A DNA stretch of 64,000 bases from Neorhizobium galegae bv. orientalis str. HAMBI 540 (GTDB lineage Bacteria; Pseudomonadota; Alphaproteobacteria; Rhizobiales; Rhizobiaceae). This document shows, in pieces, positions 46,922-56,433 of the stretch. The notes beneath the pieces are model-generated. The model was not told the origin of the DNA. It saw only the letters and a list, made by a program, of their open reading frames with translations, and made no database searches. The stretch spans positions 2,604,001 to 2,668,000 of the forward strand of contig NZ_HG938353.1 of NCBI RefSeq assembly GCF_000731315.1, given 5' to 3'. Numbering within the stretch: the first letter of the stretch is position 1; every line of letters starts with the position of its first letter. The translations under genes and the position numbers were made by a program.

Positions 46922-47725
46922 TTACTTCTTTGGCATGTCCGGCGTGTCGGCCGGCGCGCCGACCCAGCGTGCAACTTCGATGTCGGCGGATGTGTCGCGC
47001 ATGAACGTCGGGCAGATGTGGAGCTCGGGAATGACCGCGCTCTTGTTCAGGCTAGCGCAAAGGTGGATCGCCCGAGCAACATCATGCGGATCCATCATGA
47101 CCGCACGCTCTGAATCCAGGGGTGGTCTCGCACGGTTATCCATGATCGGCGTGTTCGTCTCGCCGGGCAGGATCGTCGTCGCCCGGATGCCCTGGTTGCG
47201 GTAGGTGTTGTGGACGAAGGTCATGAAGTTCTTCACGCCCGCCTTCGCGGCACCATAGGCGGCGCCCCCGAGAAGGTTCGGATTGACGACGGCGAGCGAC
47301 GACACCGTGATGATCGTGCCCTCGCCTCTTGCTATCATCTCCGGAAGCACGGCCTGGGTGAGATTGAACACGGCCGTCAGGTTGACGTTGATGGTCGAGT
47401 TCCATTCCTCTTCGCTAAGGAAGCGCGCGTTCAGTACCTTGCTGGCGCTTCCCGCATTGTTCACGAGGATGTCGACCGCGCCGATGCCATCGTTGATCCA
47501 TTTCACGGTCTCGAAGATCGAGGCGCGGGATTCGATGTCGAGAACCCGGGCGAACGCCCTGCCCTTCGCCTTCTCGATCAGTGACGCGACCCCGCGCAGC
47601 GGTTCGAGGCGGCGGCCGGTGAGGACGACGGTTGCGCCGTCCTTCGCCAGCAGGAGAGCGGTCTCACGACCGATCCCCGATCCGGCACCGGTTACAAGCG
47701 CGATCTTTCCATCCAGAAGTCCCAT
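46922..47725 (-). CDS. short-chain dehydrogenase/reductase
   Basis: This is a 267-residue classical SDR. TGAGSGIG binds the cofactor, NNAG follows, and the active site is the Ser in SSLAVVNP with Tyr-x3-Lys in AAYGAAKAGVKNF. The C-terminal part (HICPTFMRDTSADIEVARWVG) differs from polyol dehydrogenases and may form a specific substrate lid. It lies between hyuB and the aldolase on the same strand. Its substrate is presumably an intermediate of the pathway served by HyuAB; this is inference. Confidence 0.88.
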   Translation of the reverse strand: MGLLDGKIALVTGAGSGIGRETALLLAKDGATVVLTGRRLEPLRGVASLIEKAKGRAFARVLDIESRASIFETVKWINDGIGAVDILVNNAGSASKVLNARFLSEEEWNSTINVNLTAVFNLTQAVLPEMIARGEGTIITVSSLAVVNPNLLGGAAYGAAKAGVKNFMTFVHNTYRNQGIRATTILPGETNTPIMDNRARPPLDSERAVMMDPHDVARAIHLCASLNKSAVIPELHICPTFMRDTSADIEVARWVGAPADTPDMPKK

Positions 47726-47735
47726 GTCGTCCCCC

Positions 47736-49412
47736 CTATTCCGCGGCCACTGCGACCGGGCCAGAATAGCCGTAAACGTCCTTGGCTGCCTTCGGCGAAA
47801 TCAGGCTCTCCTGAAGATCCTGCTCGATGAGTTCGCGGGAGCGTTCGGCTGCCCGGCCCCACCCGCCGCCACCGGGGGTCTCGACCTCGAGGCGCTCGCC
47901 AGTCTTCAGCGTGACCTTACCCTTCGGGAAATGCGGTTTGCCCTCCTTCATGACCTTGCCAGCCGTGCCGTTCTGGCCCTCTACCACGCCGAAGCACGGG
48001 TGGCGGACGCGTTCGGATGCAAGGTAGATGCTCATCGGGTTCTTGCCGAGATTGCGCAGGGTAACCCGCTGCCCGAGACCGCCGCGATGCTTTCCCGCGC
48101 CGCCCGAATCCGCGATCAGTTCCTTGCACTCGGTCAGGACAGGAACGGCGACTTCGAACATCTCGATGGCCGTTACCTTGCAGTTCGACGGGAAGCTGAG
48201 CGTATCGAGACCGTCGAATTCGGCACGAGCACCCTGCCCGCCATGAAAGTTCTGAACGGAGCCGTATTGTGAGCCGTCATTGCGCTGACCGACGCAGTTG
48301 GCAGCCCAGATCGGAGCACCGCCGCTGTCGCCCATGACCTTGTCCGGAACGACCCTTTCGAGCGCCTTGAAGATCAACGACGGAATAACGTGCCCTATGA
48401 GATTGCGCGAGTTGCCCGCCGTCCACTGCTGCGGATTGAGGATGGAGCCCAGCGGAGCCTCGTCCGTGATCGGCACGATGCAACCTTCGTTGTTCGGGGT
48501 GTCCGGATCGAGCAGGCACTTCAGCGCGTAGACGGAATGGGCGTAGCGATAGTTCGTCCGGCAGTTGATCGAATGCAGGACCTGATCTGAGGTGCCGGTA
48601 TAGTCGACATGGATCGAGTCATCCCTGACTACTACCGATGCCTTCAGCGTGACGTCGACATCATAGCCGTCCAGCAATACCTCCGCGCTGTAGGTGCCGT
48701 TCGGCCATTCCCTGATCGCCTTACGCGTCTGCGCCTCGGAACGGGAATGGATAGCCGTGGCCAGACCTTCGACATCGTCGAGGCCGTATTCGTCGAGGAA
48801 CTTCACCAGCTCCCGGCCCATGACGTTGTTGGCTGCGATCATCGACTCGAGGTCGCCGCGCACTTCGGTGGGAAGGCGCACGGAGGCTGCGATGATGTCG
48901 AACACATCCTCGTTCGGGACGCCAGCCTTCAGCAGCTTCACGATCGGGAAGCGAATGCCTTCGGCGAAGATGTCGCTTGCTTCAGAGTGAAGCGGCGCGC
49001 CGCCGATGTCCGGCAGATGGGCGATGGACCCCGCATAGGCGACGACCTTGCCGTTCTTGAAGATCGGCGTGATCATCGTCACGTCCGGAAGGTGGCCCGT
49101 GCCGATCTCCGGGTCGTTCGTGGCGAGGACGTCACCCTCCACGAGCTTATCGGCCGGAAACTTCGGCAGGAAGTAGCCCTGTGCCGCAGCCGGAAGGGAA
49201 GTGATGAAGACGGGGATCGACCAGGTGCACTGGGCAAGTGCCCTGCCCTTCGCGTCGAGGAGAACAGTGACGTAGTCGTGGTTCTCGCGGACGATCGGCG
49301 AAAAGGCCGTCTTTCCGAGTACGTTGTCGGCCTGGTCCGCGATGAAGATAAGGCGGTTCCACATGACCTGCAGGTTGATCGGGTCATTGAAATCGGTGGC
49401 GGGTTTCGACAT
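47736..49412 (-). CDS. hyuB: HyuB-like subunit (hydantoinase B/oxoprolinase family)
   Basis: This 558-residue protein spans a full hydantoinase B domain. Family landmarks are IADQADNVLGKTAFSPIVRENHDY at the start, TNDPEIGTGHLPDVTMITPIF with the metal-site-like residues, IHVDYTGTSDQV, and the Gly-rich SGGAGKHRGGLGQ. With HyuA it forms ATP-dependent enzymes such as N-methylhydantoinase, 5-oxoprolinase or acetone/acetophenone carboxylase. Which activity applies cannot be read from the sequence. AAGGGG precedes the ATG. It follows hyuA by 11 bp. Confidence 0.9.
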   Translation of the reverse strand: MSKPATDFNDPINLQVMWNRLIFIADQADNVLGKTAFSPIVRENHDYVTVLLDAKGRALAQCTWSIPVFITSLPAAAQGYFLPKFPADKLVEGDVLATNDPEIGTGHLPDVTMITPIFKNGKVVAYAGSIAHLPDIGGAPLHSEASDIFAEGIRFPIVKLLKAGVPNEDVFDIIAASVRLPTEVRGDLESMIAANNVMGRELVKFLDEYGLDDVEGLATAIHSRSEAQTRKAIREWPNGTYSAEVLLDGYDVDVTLKASVVVRDDSIHVDYTGTSDQVLHSINCRTNYRYAHSVYALKCLLDPDTPNNEGCIVPITDEAPLGSILNPQQWTAGNSRNLIGHVIPSLIFKALERVVPDKVMGDSGGAPIWAANCVGQRNDGSQYGSVQNFHGGQGARAEFDGLDTLSFPSNCKVTAIEMFEVAVPVLTECKELIADSGGAGKHRGGLGQRVTLRNLGKNPMSIYLASERVRHPCFGVVEGQNGTAGKVMKEGKPHFPKGKVTLKTGERLEVETPGGGGWGRAAERSRELIEQDLQESLISPKAAKDVYGYSGPVAVAAE

Positions 49413-49423
49413 CTGGGTACCCC

Positions 49424-51487
49424 TTAGTGAATGTTGACCACGAGGTTGCCATGGGCATCCACGTGGAAGACGCCGCTCGGACCGACGACGGCGGTCGACT
49501 CGCGCTGCTCGACGATCGCCGGTCCCTTGACCTCGTGGCCGACGGGCAGCTTGTAATGATCGTAGACGGCGGTGTCGGTGAAGGTGCCGAGCTCCTGGAA
49601 GTAGACCTGGCGGCTTCCCTTCCTGGCATCTGCGGTGACGGTCTCGTGCGGCCGGGTGACCTGGTCCTTCTCGCCGCTGGCTCTCAGTCTCCAGGTGATG
49701 ACTTCGACCGGAGCGGCGACCGTCCGGCCAAACAGCTCGCGGTATAGCTTGAAGAATGCGTTCCGCAATTCCGTCAGGAACGCCTCCTCGGGAAGGCTCC
49801 GGTCCGGAAGAACGATCGTGATCTCATGACCCTGACCAACATGGCGCATGTCGACGGTGTAGCGGTTGGCGATCGTTTCCTTCGGCACGCCGGCGGCCGA
49901 CACAACCTCCGCGCCCTGTGCGGCCAAGTCGTCGAGCAGGCGGTTCATGGCATCGACATCCCAGGCTTCCAGCGGCATCGGATGGCTTGCCGATAGGTCG
50001 ACGGCCACCGGAGCAATGAGCAGGCCGATCGCCGAACTCACCCCGGCACCTGTCGGGCAGATGATTCGCGAGATTCCGAGCTTGCGGGCAATACCATAGG
50101 CATGAACGGGACCGGCGCCGCCGAAGGCCACCATGGGCAGAGACCGGGGATCGACCCCAAGGTCGGTCGCATGCATCGCGGCCGCCTTGCTCATGGATTC
50201 GTTGACGAGATCGTGGATCCCCCATGCGCAGCGTTCGACGGAGACATCGAGCGAGTCGGCAAGCTTGGTCATCGCCTCGCGGGCCGCGTCCTTCGACACC
50301 TTGAACGAACCGCCGACGAAGGATTCCGTGCCCATGTAGCCGAGCAGGATGTCGGCGTCCGTCACGGTCGGCTGCGTCCCGCCGCGCTGGTACGCGGCCG
50401 GACCCGGCATGGCTCCTGCCGAATGCGGGCCGACGTCGAGAAGGCCCAGCGGGTTCTTGGCGGCGATCGACCCACCGCCGGCACCGATCTCGATCATCTG
50501 GATCGACTGTATCTTGAGCGGAAAGCCGGAACCCTTGCGGAAGCGCTGGTAGTGCGCGACCTCGAGATCGGTACCGACGTTCGGCTCGCCGTTCGGGATC
50601 AGGCAGAGCTTGGCGGTCGTGCCACCCATGTCGAAGGAGAGGACGCTATCCTCGCCCGCGGTCCGTCCGAACTCAGCAGCAGCGACAGCGCCAGCGGCCG
50701 GGCCGGATTCGATGAGACGGACAGGAAGCTCCGCGGCGCGGCGGCTCGGCACGAGACCGCCGGACGATGTCATCCAGAGAACCTGGCGGTCGATACCTCT
50801 GGCCGCGAATTCGCGCTGAAGATGAGCAACGTGCCCGGCCATTTGTGGGCGGGTATAGGCGTTGACCACAGTCGTCGAAGCGCGATCGAACTCGCGCATC
50901 TCCGGGCAGACTTCGGAAGAGAGCGAGACGAAGATGTCCGGATCTTCTTCGCGGATGAGAGCGGCGACGCGCTGCTCGTGCTGCGGATACTTGTATGCAT
51001 GCAGAAGGCAGACAGCGACGGAACGGATGCCCTTTTCTTTCAGGCGCCCGGCGATCTCGCGGACGGTCTCTTCCTTGAGTTCGGTCATGACGGAGCCATC
51101 GGCGGCGATGCGTTCCCGTGCACCGTAGCTGTTCGAACGCGTGACGAGCGGATCTGGATACTTGATATTCAGATCATAGAGGTCGTAGCGTCCCTCGTTC
51201 CGGATCCGGAGCATGTCCTGAAAACCGTCCGTGGTGACGAAGCCGGTCTCGACGCCCTTGCGCTCCAGCACGGCGTTGGTGACCACCGTGGTCGCACCGA
51301 GTACCTGGAGGTTTTCGATCGAGATCACATCGGCAAACTTCTCGAGAAGTTCGGACACGCCCTGGACAACAGCTTCGGCCGGATTCCTGGGAGTGCTGAG
51401 GACCTTGTGGAGATGCAGATCACCTTTGTCGTCGAGAAGCGCGAAGTCGGTGAACGTACCGCCAGTGTCGAAAGCCAGTTTTGTCAT
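49424..51487 (-). CDS. hyuA: HyuA-like subunit (hydantoinase A/oxoprolinase family)
   Basis: This is a 687-residue ATP-dependent subunit. The Hsp70/actin-like phosphate loops are visible: FDTGGTFTDFALL at the N-terminus and SFDMGGTTAKLCLI near residue 285, plus GAGGGSIA. The N-terminal hydantoinase A domain is followed by the central oxoprolinase domain and a beta-rich C-terminal domain. GAGGG before 51487 sets the start; the earlier frame from 51526 is rejected. Upstream lies the shared promoter element at 51585-51633. It is the first gene of the operon that includes hyuB, two SDRs, the aldolase and gntK. Confidence 0.92.
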   Translation of the reverse strand: MTKLAFDTGGTFTDFALLDDKGDLHLHKVLSTPRNPAEAVVQGVSELLEKFADVISIENLQVLGATTVVTNAVLERKGVETGFVTTDGFQDMLRIRNEGRYDLYDLNIKYPDPLVTRSNSYGARERIAADGSVMTELKEETVREIAGRLKEKGIRSVAVCLLHAYKYPQHEQRVAALIREEDPDIFVSLSSEVCPEMREFDRASTTVVNAYTRPQMAGHVAHLQREFAARGIDRQVLWMTSSGGLVPSRRAAELPVRLIESGPAAGAVAAAEFGRTAGEDSVLSFDMGGTTAKLCLIPNGEPNVGTDLEVAHYQRFRKGSGFPLKIQSIQMIEIGAGGGSIAAKNPLGLLDVGPHSAGAMPGPAAYQRGGTQPTVTDADILLGYMGTESFVGGSFKVSKDAAREAMTKLADSLDVSVERCAWGIHDLVNESMSKAAAMHATDLGVDPRSLPMVAFGGAGPVHAYGIARKLGISRIICPTGAGVSSAIGLLIAPVAVDLSASHPMPLEAWDVDAMNRLLDDLAAQGAEVVSAAGVPKETIANRYTVDMRHVGQGHEITIVLPDRSLPEEAFLTELRNAFFKLYRELFGRTVAAPVEVITWRLRASGEKDQVTRPHETVTADARKGSRQVYFQELGTFTDTAVYDHYKLPVGHEVKGPAIVEQRESTAVVGPSGVFHVDAHGNLVVNIH

Positions 51488-51584
51488 ATTTCCCTCGATG
51501 CGACTTGCACGGCGGCTAAGCGCCATGGCCGAGGCCGACTGGTTCGACCCCTTTATCTGTCATGAGGTTAGGCGACGGTGGTTC

Positions 51585-51633
51585 GTGTTGGCCAACACAA
51601 CTACGGTCTGCCGCCATAGAGTTTGCTTATGGC
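51585..51633 (-). promoter_or_regulatory. Nac-like operator/promoter element upstream of hyuA
   Basis: The element starts with a 14-bp palindrome GTGTTGGCCAACAC (51585-51598) and contains CCATA-N9-TATGG (ATA 51616-51618, TAT 51628-51630), which fits the ATA-N9-TAT consensus known for Nac-type LysR proteins. From 51588 to 51633 it matches 58636-58681, upstream of the LIV binding-protein gene, at 40 of 46 bases. It lies about 100 bases before the hyuA start, immediately after the stop of a Nac-like regulator gene. Confidence 0.75.
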
Positions 51634-51637
51634 AAAA

Positions 51638-52576
51638 TCAGGTAGGGCGGATGCCCGGCTGGCTGCTGCTGATCAACTTCCCCACGATGTCCAGCAACAC
51701 GGAACGTGCCGCGAGTGCGGGCTCGGAGAGCGGTAGGTGATCCGAGACACACAGCGAAACGGTGGCGTCGATCACGGGTGTCGTCAAACGGCGGATCTGG
51801 GCTCCCGCAAAGGTCGGCGCGTCGGTCACGACCGATCCTGGCAGGATCGTCGATCCGAGTCCGTCGAGCACGGCGGCGCCGAGTGCAGGCACCGACTCGA
51901 TCTCTGCAACCACGTCAGGTTCGGATCTGGCGCGGCTCAGACCCTCGTCGATGAGGCGTCGGAGGAAATGGGTTTTGCTCGGAAGGAGAAGAGGAACACC
52001 ATCAAGAGCCGAGAGCGGCAGCGGTTCACCGGGTTCGCCCGGCAACGCCAGATCCGCCGGTGAAACCAAAAACATCTCCTCACGAAACAACGGCTGGAGC
52101 GACACGCCCTTGATGGGATTCGACGTGTAGATCAGCGCCATATCCATCTTGCCCGTCATGATCAGCTCGCTCAGGATATGACCGAAACTGTCGTTGATAT
52201 GGACGATGATCTGCGGATATCTGGCTCTCATCTCCTTGAGCAATGGCAGCGAGAGCGAGCTCGAGGAGGAGTAGGTTGCAAGTCCGATGGACACGCGCCC
52301 AGCGACGGATTTCGCGGACTGGTCGATCTCGACCGATGCCTGGTCGATCTGCTTCAGCATGATCTGCGCGTGGCGATAGAGGATGAGCCCGGCTTCCGTC
52401 GGGGTTATGCCGACATTGCTGCGAATGAGGAGCTGGTGCTTGAAGTGCTGCTCGAGAGAAGCGATCTGCTGCGAGAGTGCTGGCTGGGCGACGCGGAGAA
52501 TGCTTGCAGCACGGGAGACGCTTCCCGTGTCGATGATCTTGACGAAACTCTTGAGTTTCTTGAAATCGACGCTCAT
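51638..52576 (-). CDS. LysR-family regulator, Nac-like
   Basis: This is a 312-residue regulator. The DNA-binding domain LKSFVKIIDTGSVSRAASILRVAQPALSQQIASLE followed by QLLIRSNVGITPTEAGLILYRHA closely follows the pattern of Nac, the nitrogen assimilation control protein of enterobacteria, and of Cbl/CysB relatives. The effector domain (about 95-300) is diverged. It sits between the aminotransferase and hyuA on the same strand. Sites of the Nac type lie upstream of hyuA and of the LIV operon, so these are its predicted targets. Whether nitrogen status or a pathway ligand controls it is not visible. Confidence 0.88.
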   Translation of the reverse strand: MSVDFKKLKSFVKIIDTGSVSRAASILRVAQPALSQQIASLEQHFKHQLLIRSNVGITPTEAGLILYRHAQIMLKQIDQASVEIDQSAKSVAGRVSIGLATYSSSSSLSLPLLKEMRARYPQIIVHINDSFGHILSELIMTGKMDMALIYTSNPIKGVSLQPLFREEMFLVSPADLALPGEPGEPLPLSALDGVPLLLPSKTHFLRRLIDEGLSRARSEPDVVAEIESVPALGAAVLDGLGSTILPGSVVTDAPTFAGAQIRRLTTPVIDATVSLCVSDHLPLSEPALAARSVLLDIVGKLISSSQPGIRPT

Positions 52577-52656
52577 GCCCGTGGTTCCAATGCCTTTGGC
52601 CGAAACCTAAGGCCAGCGGGAACGGCTTAGCAACCCCTCCCGCCGGAAGCTTCTTT

Positions 52657-53865
52657 TTAGATCAGCGCCTTCACCGCCTTCTCGATCCTGTCGCAAGCTT
52701 CCGTGATGGCCTCCATGGACGTTGCGAATGAAAGACGGAAGTAGGGAGACAATCCATATGCAGCTCCCTGGAGTGCAGCCACGCCGACGCCGTCCAGAAG
52801 ATAGAGAACGAAGTCGAGGTCGTTCTCGATGACCTTCCCGTCCGGCGTCTTCTTGCCGATCACGCCGCCGCAGTTCGGATAGAGGTAGAACGCACCGTCG
52901 GGGACGAGGCACGAGAGGCCCGGTATCGCGTTCAGCCTGGCGCAGGCGTAGTCCCGGCGGTCCTTGTAGACCTTGACGCTGTCGATGATGAAGGTCTGGT
53001 CATTGGCAAGCGCGAAGGCGGCAGCCGCCTGGCTGACCGAGGACGGGCAGGACGACATCTGCGACTGAAGCTTGTTGATCGCGGCGATCAGAGGTGCGGG
53101 ACCGGCAGCGTAACCGATGCGCCATCCGGTCATCGCGTAGGACTTCGACACGCCATTGGTCAGAAGTACGCGATCCTTCAGCTCCGGGACGACAGCGGCC
53201 AGAGTGGTCATCGGTTCGTCCTTGAACCAGACCTGGTCGTAGATGTCGTCGGAAAGAACGAAGACCTGCGGATGACGCAGCAGCACCTTACCAAGCGCAT
53301 CGAGCTCGCTCCTGCTGTATGCCGCTCCCGTTGGATTGGAAGGCGAATTGAGAATGAGCCACAGCGTCTTGGGCGTGATCGCCTTCTCTAGGGCTTCCGG
53401 CGTGAGCTTGAACCCGGTCTCCTGAGGGCACTGCACGATGACAGGCTTGCCTTCATTGGCGATGACCATATCTGGATACGAGACCCAGTAGGGTGCCGGG
53501 ATGATGACTTCTGCGTCGTTCTCGACGCTTGCCATCAGTGCAAGGAACAGAATCTGCTTCGCGCCGCCGCCGACGCACATTTCGTTGTCGGAATAGGTGA
53601 GGCCGAGGCGGCGCTGGAAGTCGCCGATGATCGCATTTCGGAGCGCAGGCGTGCCGTTGACTGCCGTGTACTTCGTTTCGCCCCGGTCGATCGCGGCATG
53701 CGCAGCTCCCTTGACGTTCTCGGGCGTGTCGAAGTCCGGCTCGCCTACCGTGAGGTCGACGATGTCGTGGCCTGCCGCTTTCAGTTCCCGTGCACGGGCG
53801 GAAGCCGCAGTGCTCGGAGAGACCTTGATCCTGGACACGCGTGATGCGGGCACGAAAGTGCTCAT
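52657..53865 (-). CDS. aspartate-type aminotransferase (class I, PLP)
   Basis: This is a 402-residue fold-type I aminotransferase of the aspartate aminotransferase I-beta/gamma group. The start FVPASRVSRIKVSPSTAASARARELKAAG and VGEPDFDTP are typical. PLP contacts are seen in NSPSNPTG, SDDIYDQ and the Schiff-base lysine NGVSKSYAMTGWRIGY; the substrate Arg is in FRLSFAT. It lies between the LIV importer and the Nac-like regulator in the same direction and may transaminate an imported amino acid. Another copy for general metabolism is likely elsewhere. Confidence 0.9.
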   Translation of the reverse strand: MSTFVPASRVSRIKVSPSTAASARARELKAAGHDIVDLTVGEPDFDTPENVKGAAHAAIDRGETKYTAVNGTPALRNAIIGDFQRRLGLTYSDNEMCVGGGAKQILFLALMASVENDAEVIIPAPYWVSYPDMVIANEGKPVIVQCPQETGFKLTPEALEKAITPKTLWLILNSPSNPTGAAYSRSELDALGKVLLRHPQVFVLSDDIYDQVWFKDEPMTTLAAVVPELKDRVLLTNGVSKSYAMTGWRIGYAAGPAPLIAAINKLQSQMSSCPSSVSQAAAAFALANDQTFIIDSVKVYKDRRDYACARLNAIPGLSCLVPDGAFYLYPNCGGVIGKKTPDGKVIENDLDFVLYLLDGVGVAALQGAAYGLSPYFRLSFATSMEAITEACDRIEKAVKALI

Positions 53866-53901
53866 TGGACTTCCTCGTTTATATGGAGTGATATTCGACC
53901 G

Positions 53902-54645
53902 TCAGTGGACGGCATCGGCCTCGCCACGCATCTTCCCGGTCAGGAAGAGCTCGCCGAGTTCGTCATGAGTGATGTCCTTCGGCAACCCGTCCCAGATGAC
54001 CTGGCCAAGCCTCAGGATCACCGCACGCTGTGCGACTTCCATCGCCTTCTTGGTATTCTGCTCGACGAGAAGGATTGTCATTCCATCGGCGTGAAGCCTC
54101 AGAAGCTCGTCGAACACGATGCCGATCGCTGCGGGCGACAACCCGACCGACGGCTCGTCGACCAGCAGGACCTTCGGTCGCTGCAGGACGGCCATGGCGA
54201 CCTCGAGCAGTTGCTGCTCGCCGCCGGACATGTTGCCAGCCAGCGTGGCGCGTCGTTTCTTCAGGATCGGGAAAAGGTCGTAGACATAGTCGCGGTCGGC
54301 TTTGACCTTCGCATCGCGGAGCGTATAGGCCGCCATCTGAAGATTCTCGTCGACGCTCATGACGGGGAAGTTACAACGGCCCTGCGGTACGAACGAGATC
54401 CCCTCGCCCAGGATCGCCCTCGACTTTTGTCCGGCGATGTTCTTGCCGCGCCAGTCGATGTTGCCGCCCTTGATGGAGGTCATGCCGTAGAGCGTCTTCA
54501 GCAGTGTCGACTTGCCTGCGCCGTTCGGGCCCATGAGAGCCACGAACTGGCCCCCGGGCACGTCGAGATCGACGCCGTTGAGGATGTCCAGATTGCCGTA
54601 GCCTGCCCGCAGGTCGCGGACCAAAAGGTTTGTCTTAGCCTCCAA
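53902..54645 (-). CDS. livF: LIV-type ABC transporter ATPase (LivF)
   Basis: This is a 247-residue ATPase with Walker A GPNGAGKST, signature MSGGEQQ, Walker B VLLVDEPSVGL and the switch His region VEQNTKKA. Length and the end FLTGKMRGEADAVH are normal for LivF. It overlaps livG by 11 bp and is the last gene of the importer block before the aminotransferase. Confidence 0.93.
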   Translation of the reverse strand: MEAKTNLLVRDLRAGYGNLDILNGVDLDVPGGQFVALMGPNGAGKSTLLKTLYGMTSIKGGNIDWRGKNIAGQKSRAILGEGISFVPQGRCNFPVMSVDENLQMAAYTLRDAKVKADRDYVYDLFPILKKRRATLAGNMSGGEQQLLEVAMAVLQRPKVLLVDEPSVGLSPAAIGIVFDELLRLHADGMTILLVEQNTKKAMEVAQRAVILRLGQVIWDGLPKDITHDELGELFLTGKMRGEADAVH

Positions 54646-55408
54646 GATAGGCCTCCCTCACACGCTGGTCCTGGATGATGTCTTGCGGCAGGCCCTCGAC
54701 GAGCTTAGCTCCCTGATCGAGAACGACGACGCGCTGGCAGATGCTGGTCACCACATCGATGTTGTGCTCGATCACCAGGAAGCTGACGCCCAGCGACTTG
54801 TTCGCATAAAGGATCGTGTCCACCACCCGCTCAATGATCTTCGGATTGATGCCCGCCATCGGCTCGTCCAGCAGGATGAGCTTCGGCTCGGGCATCAGCA
54901 TGGAGGCGAACTGGATCAGCTTTTGCTGTCCGCCGGAAAGGTTGCCTGCTGGCTGATGCCGGACATCCCAGAGGCCTGCCATCTTGATCAGTTCGCGCGC
55001 CCTCTCGCGCAACCCCTCGATGCGGCTCCTGGAAAGCTTTCCGAGACCGAACGTCGCGGCGATGGAGGGAAATGTGAACATCTGGCCTGCGATGACCAGG
55101 TTCTCTTCGGCGTCGAGGGATTTGAACGTCACGGTCTTCTGAAACGACCGCAACATGCGGCCTTCCCGGGCGATCCGGTTCAGGGACCACCCGGTGATAT
55201 CCTGTCCGTCGAGAATGACAGTGCCGGTGTCCGGACGTGCAAGCCCTGTGCTGCAGTCGAAGAACGTCGACTTGCCGGACCCGTTCGGCCCGATCAGTCC
55301 GGCGATCTCACCTCTGTCGATATGGATGCTGACATCGTTCACGGCTTTGACCGCACCGTAGGACTTGCTGAGGTTCCGGATCTCCAGGAGCGGAAGATGA
55401 GCATTCAT
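54635..55408 (-). CDS. livG: LIV-type ABC transporter ATPase (LivG)
   Basis: This is a 257-residue ATPase with Walker A GPNGSGKST, signature LSGGQQK, Walker B LILLDEPMAGI and the switch His in VIEHNID. The C-terminal GLPQDIIQDQRVREAYLGG is the LivG-specific tail. GGAGGTG before 55408 sets the start; the frame is open to 55492 without support. Its start overlaps the livM stop by 4 bp. Confidence 0.93.
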   Translation of the reverse strand: MNAHLPLLEIRNLSKSYGAVKAVNDVSIHIDRGEIAGLIGPNGSGKSTFFDCSTGLARPDTGTVILDGQDITGWSLNRIAREGRMLRSFQKTVTFKSLDAEENLVIAGQMFTFPSIAATFGLGKLSRSRIEGLRERARELIKMAGLWDVRHQPAGNLSGGQQKLIQFASMLMPEPKLILLDEPMAGINPKIIERVVDTILYANKSLGVSFLVIEHNIDVVTSICQRVVVLDQGAKLVEGLPQDIIQDQRVREAYLGG

Positions 55409-56391
55409 TTCACACCTCCGATCGCGTTCCAGAAGCGATTGATGAGGGGGGCGAAGCCTTGTCTGAACCAGAAGACCAGAACGAGAAGGCAAGCGCCGTA
55501 AGCGATCATCCGGACCTCTGGGGCGACACGCAACGCCTCTGTCAAACCGACGAACAACAGGCTGCCGAAGACAGTGCCTGAGATCATTCCAGCGCCGCCA
55601 CCCAGCACGATGATCAGCATCGTTGTGGAGTAGTACATCTGGAAGGTCAGTGGGCTGACGACCGTGAGATAGTGGGCGTAGAGGCAGCCGCCGACGCCTG
55701 CGAACATCGCGCTGATCATGAACACGATCAGCTTATAATGCCAGGTGGGAACACCGAGGGATTCGGCAAGGGTCTCGTTTTCGCGGATCGCCACCATGTT
55801 CCGCCCCGCAGGAGATCTGACGATCGCCCACACCGCCAGGGTGGCCAGCACGCCGACCGCTAAGGCGAGATAGTAGAAATTGGTCGTGCCGGAAACGGTG
55901 AAGGAAAGCGGTCCGAGTTCGAAATACGGTTTCGGAATGCTCGAAAGCCCCATGTCTCCCCGGGTGACCGAGACCCAGTTCTTCGCGATCGCCTGGCCGA
56001 TGATGACAAACCCCAGCGTGCACATGACGAATGATGTCGAGCGGAGACGCAGGGCCGGAATTCCGAGTGGAAGTGCGGCGGCACCGGATACCAGGGCGGC
56101 GGCGATGAGATTGACGTAGAACGGGGTCCCGTAGGTGACGGCTAGCAGGCCCGCCGTATAGGCGCCGATCCCGAAGAATGCGGCCTGCGCGAGCGACAGG
56201 AGGCCCGTGTAGCCGACGAGAAGATTGAGCCCATGGGCCGGCAGCATGAATATGAGGGCAATGATCAGGGAGTGGGTCACATAGCGGCTTCCGATGTAGG
56301 GAGCAGCAAGTGCTACGACGATCAGGACGACGGCGAGCGGGATTCGGAGATCTCGTCTCCGGGACTGCGGGACGGTTTCTGTGAGAGACAT
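55405..56391 (-). CDS. livM: LIV-type ABC transporter permease (LivM)
   Basis: This is a 328-residue permease with about nine hydrophobic segments. The family core is HGLNLLVGYTGLLSLAQAAFFGIGAYTAG, and the coupling-helix region is AIRENETLAESLGV. It pairs with LivH to form the channel. It overlaps livG by 4 bp and starts 42 bp after livH. Confidence 0.93.
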   Translation of the reverse strand: MSLTETVPQSRRRDLRIPLAVVLIVVALAAPYIGSRYVTHSLIIALIFMLPAHGLNLLVGYTGLLSLAQAAFFGIGAYTAGLLAVTYGTPFYVNLIAAALVSGAAALPLGIPALRLRSTSFVMCTLGFVIIGQAIAKNWVSVTRGDMGLSSIPKPYFELGPLSFTVSGTTNFYYLALAVGVLATLAVWAIVRSPAGRNMVAIRENETLAESLGVPTWHYKLIVFMISAMFAGVGGCLYAHYLTVVSPLTFQMYYSTTMLIIVLGGGAGMISGTVFGSLLFVGLTEALRVAPEVRMIAYGACLLVLVFWFRQGFAPLINRFWNAIGGVK

Positions 56392-56433
56392 GTCGAGTCC
56401 TCAGACGTTCGAGAAGGTTCGGCTGGAGCTGCT

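Noticed and set aside
52577..52656. Possible third Nac-type site before the regulator gene
   Set aside because: TTGGCC is present, but no ATA-N9-TAT could be found, so autoregulation is not supported.
53880..53901. ATA/TAT pair upstream of the aminotransferase gene
   Set aside because: The spacer is 8 rather than 9 bases and the rest of the shared element is missing.
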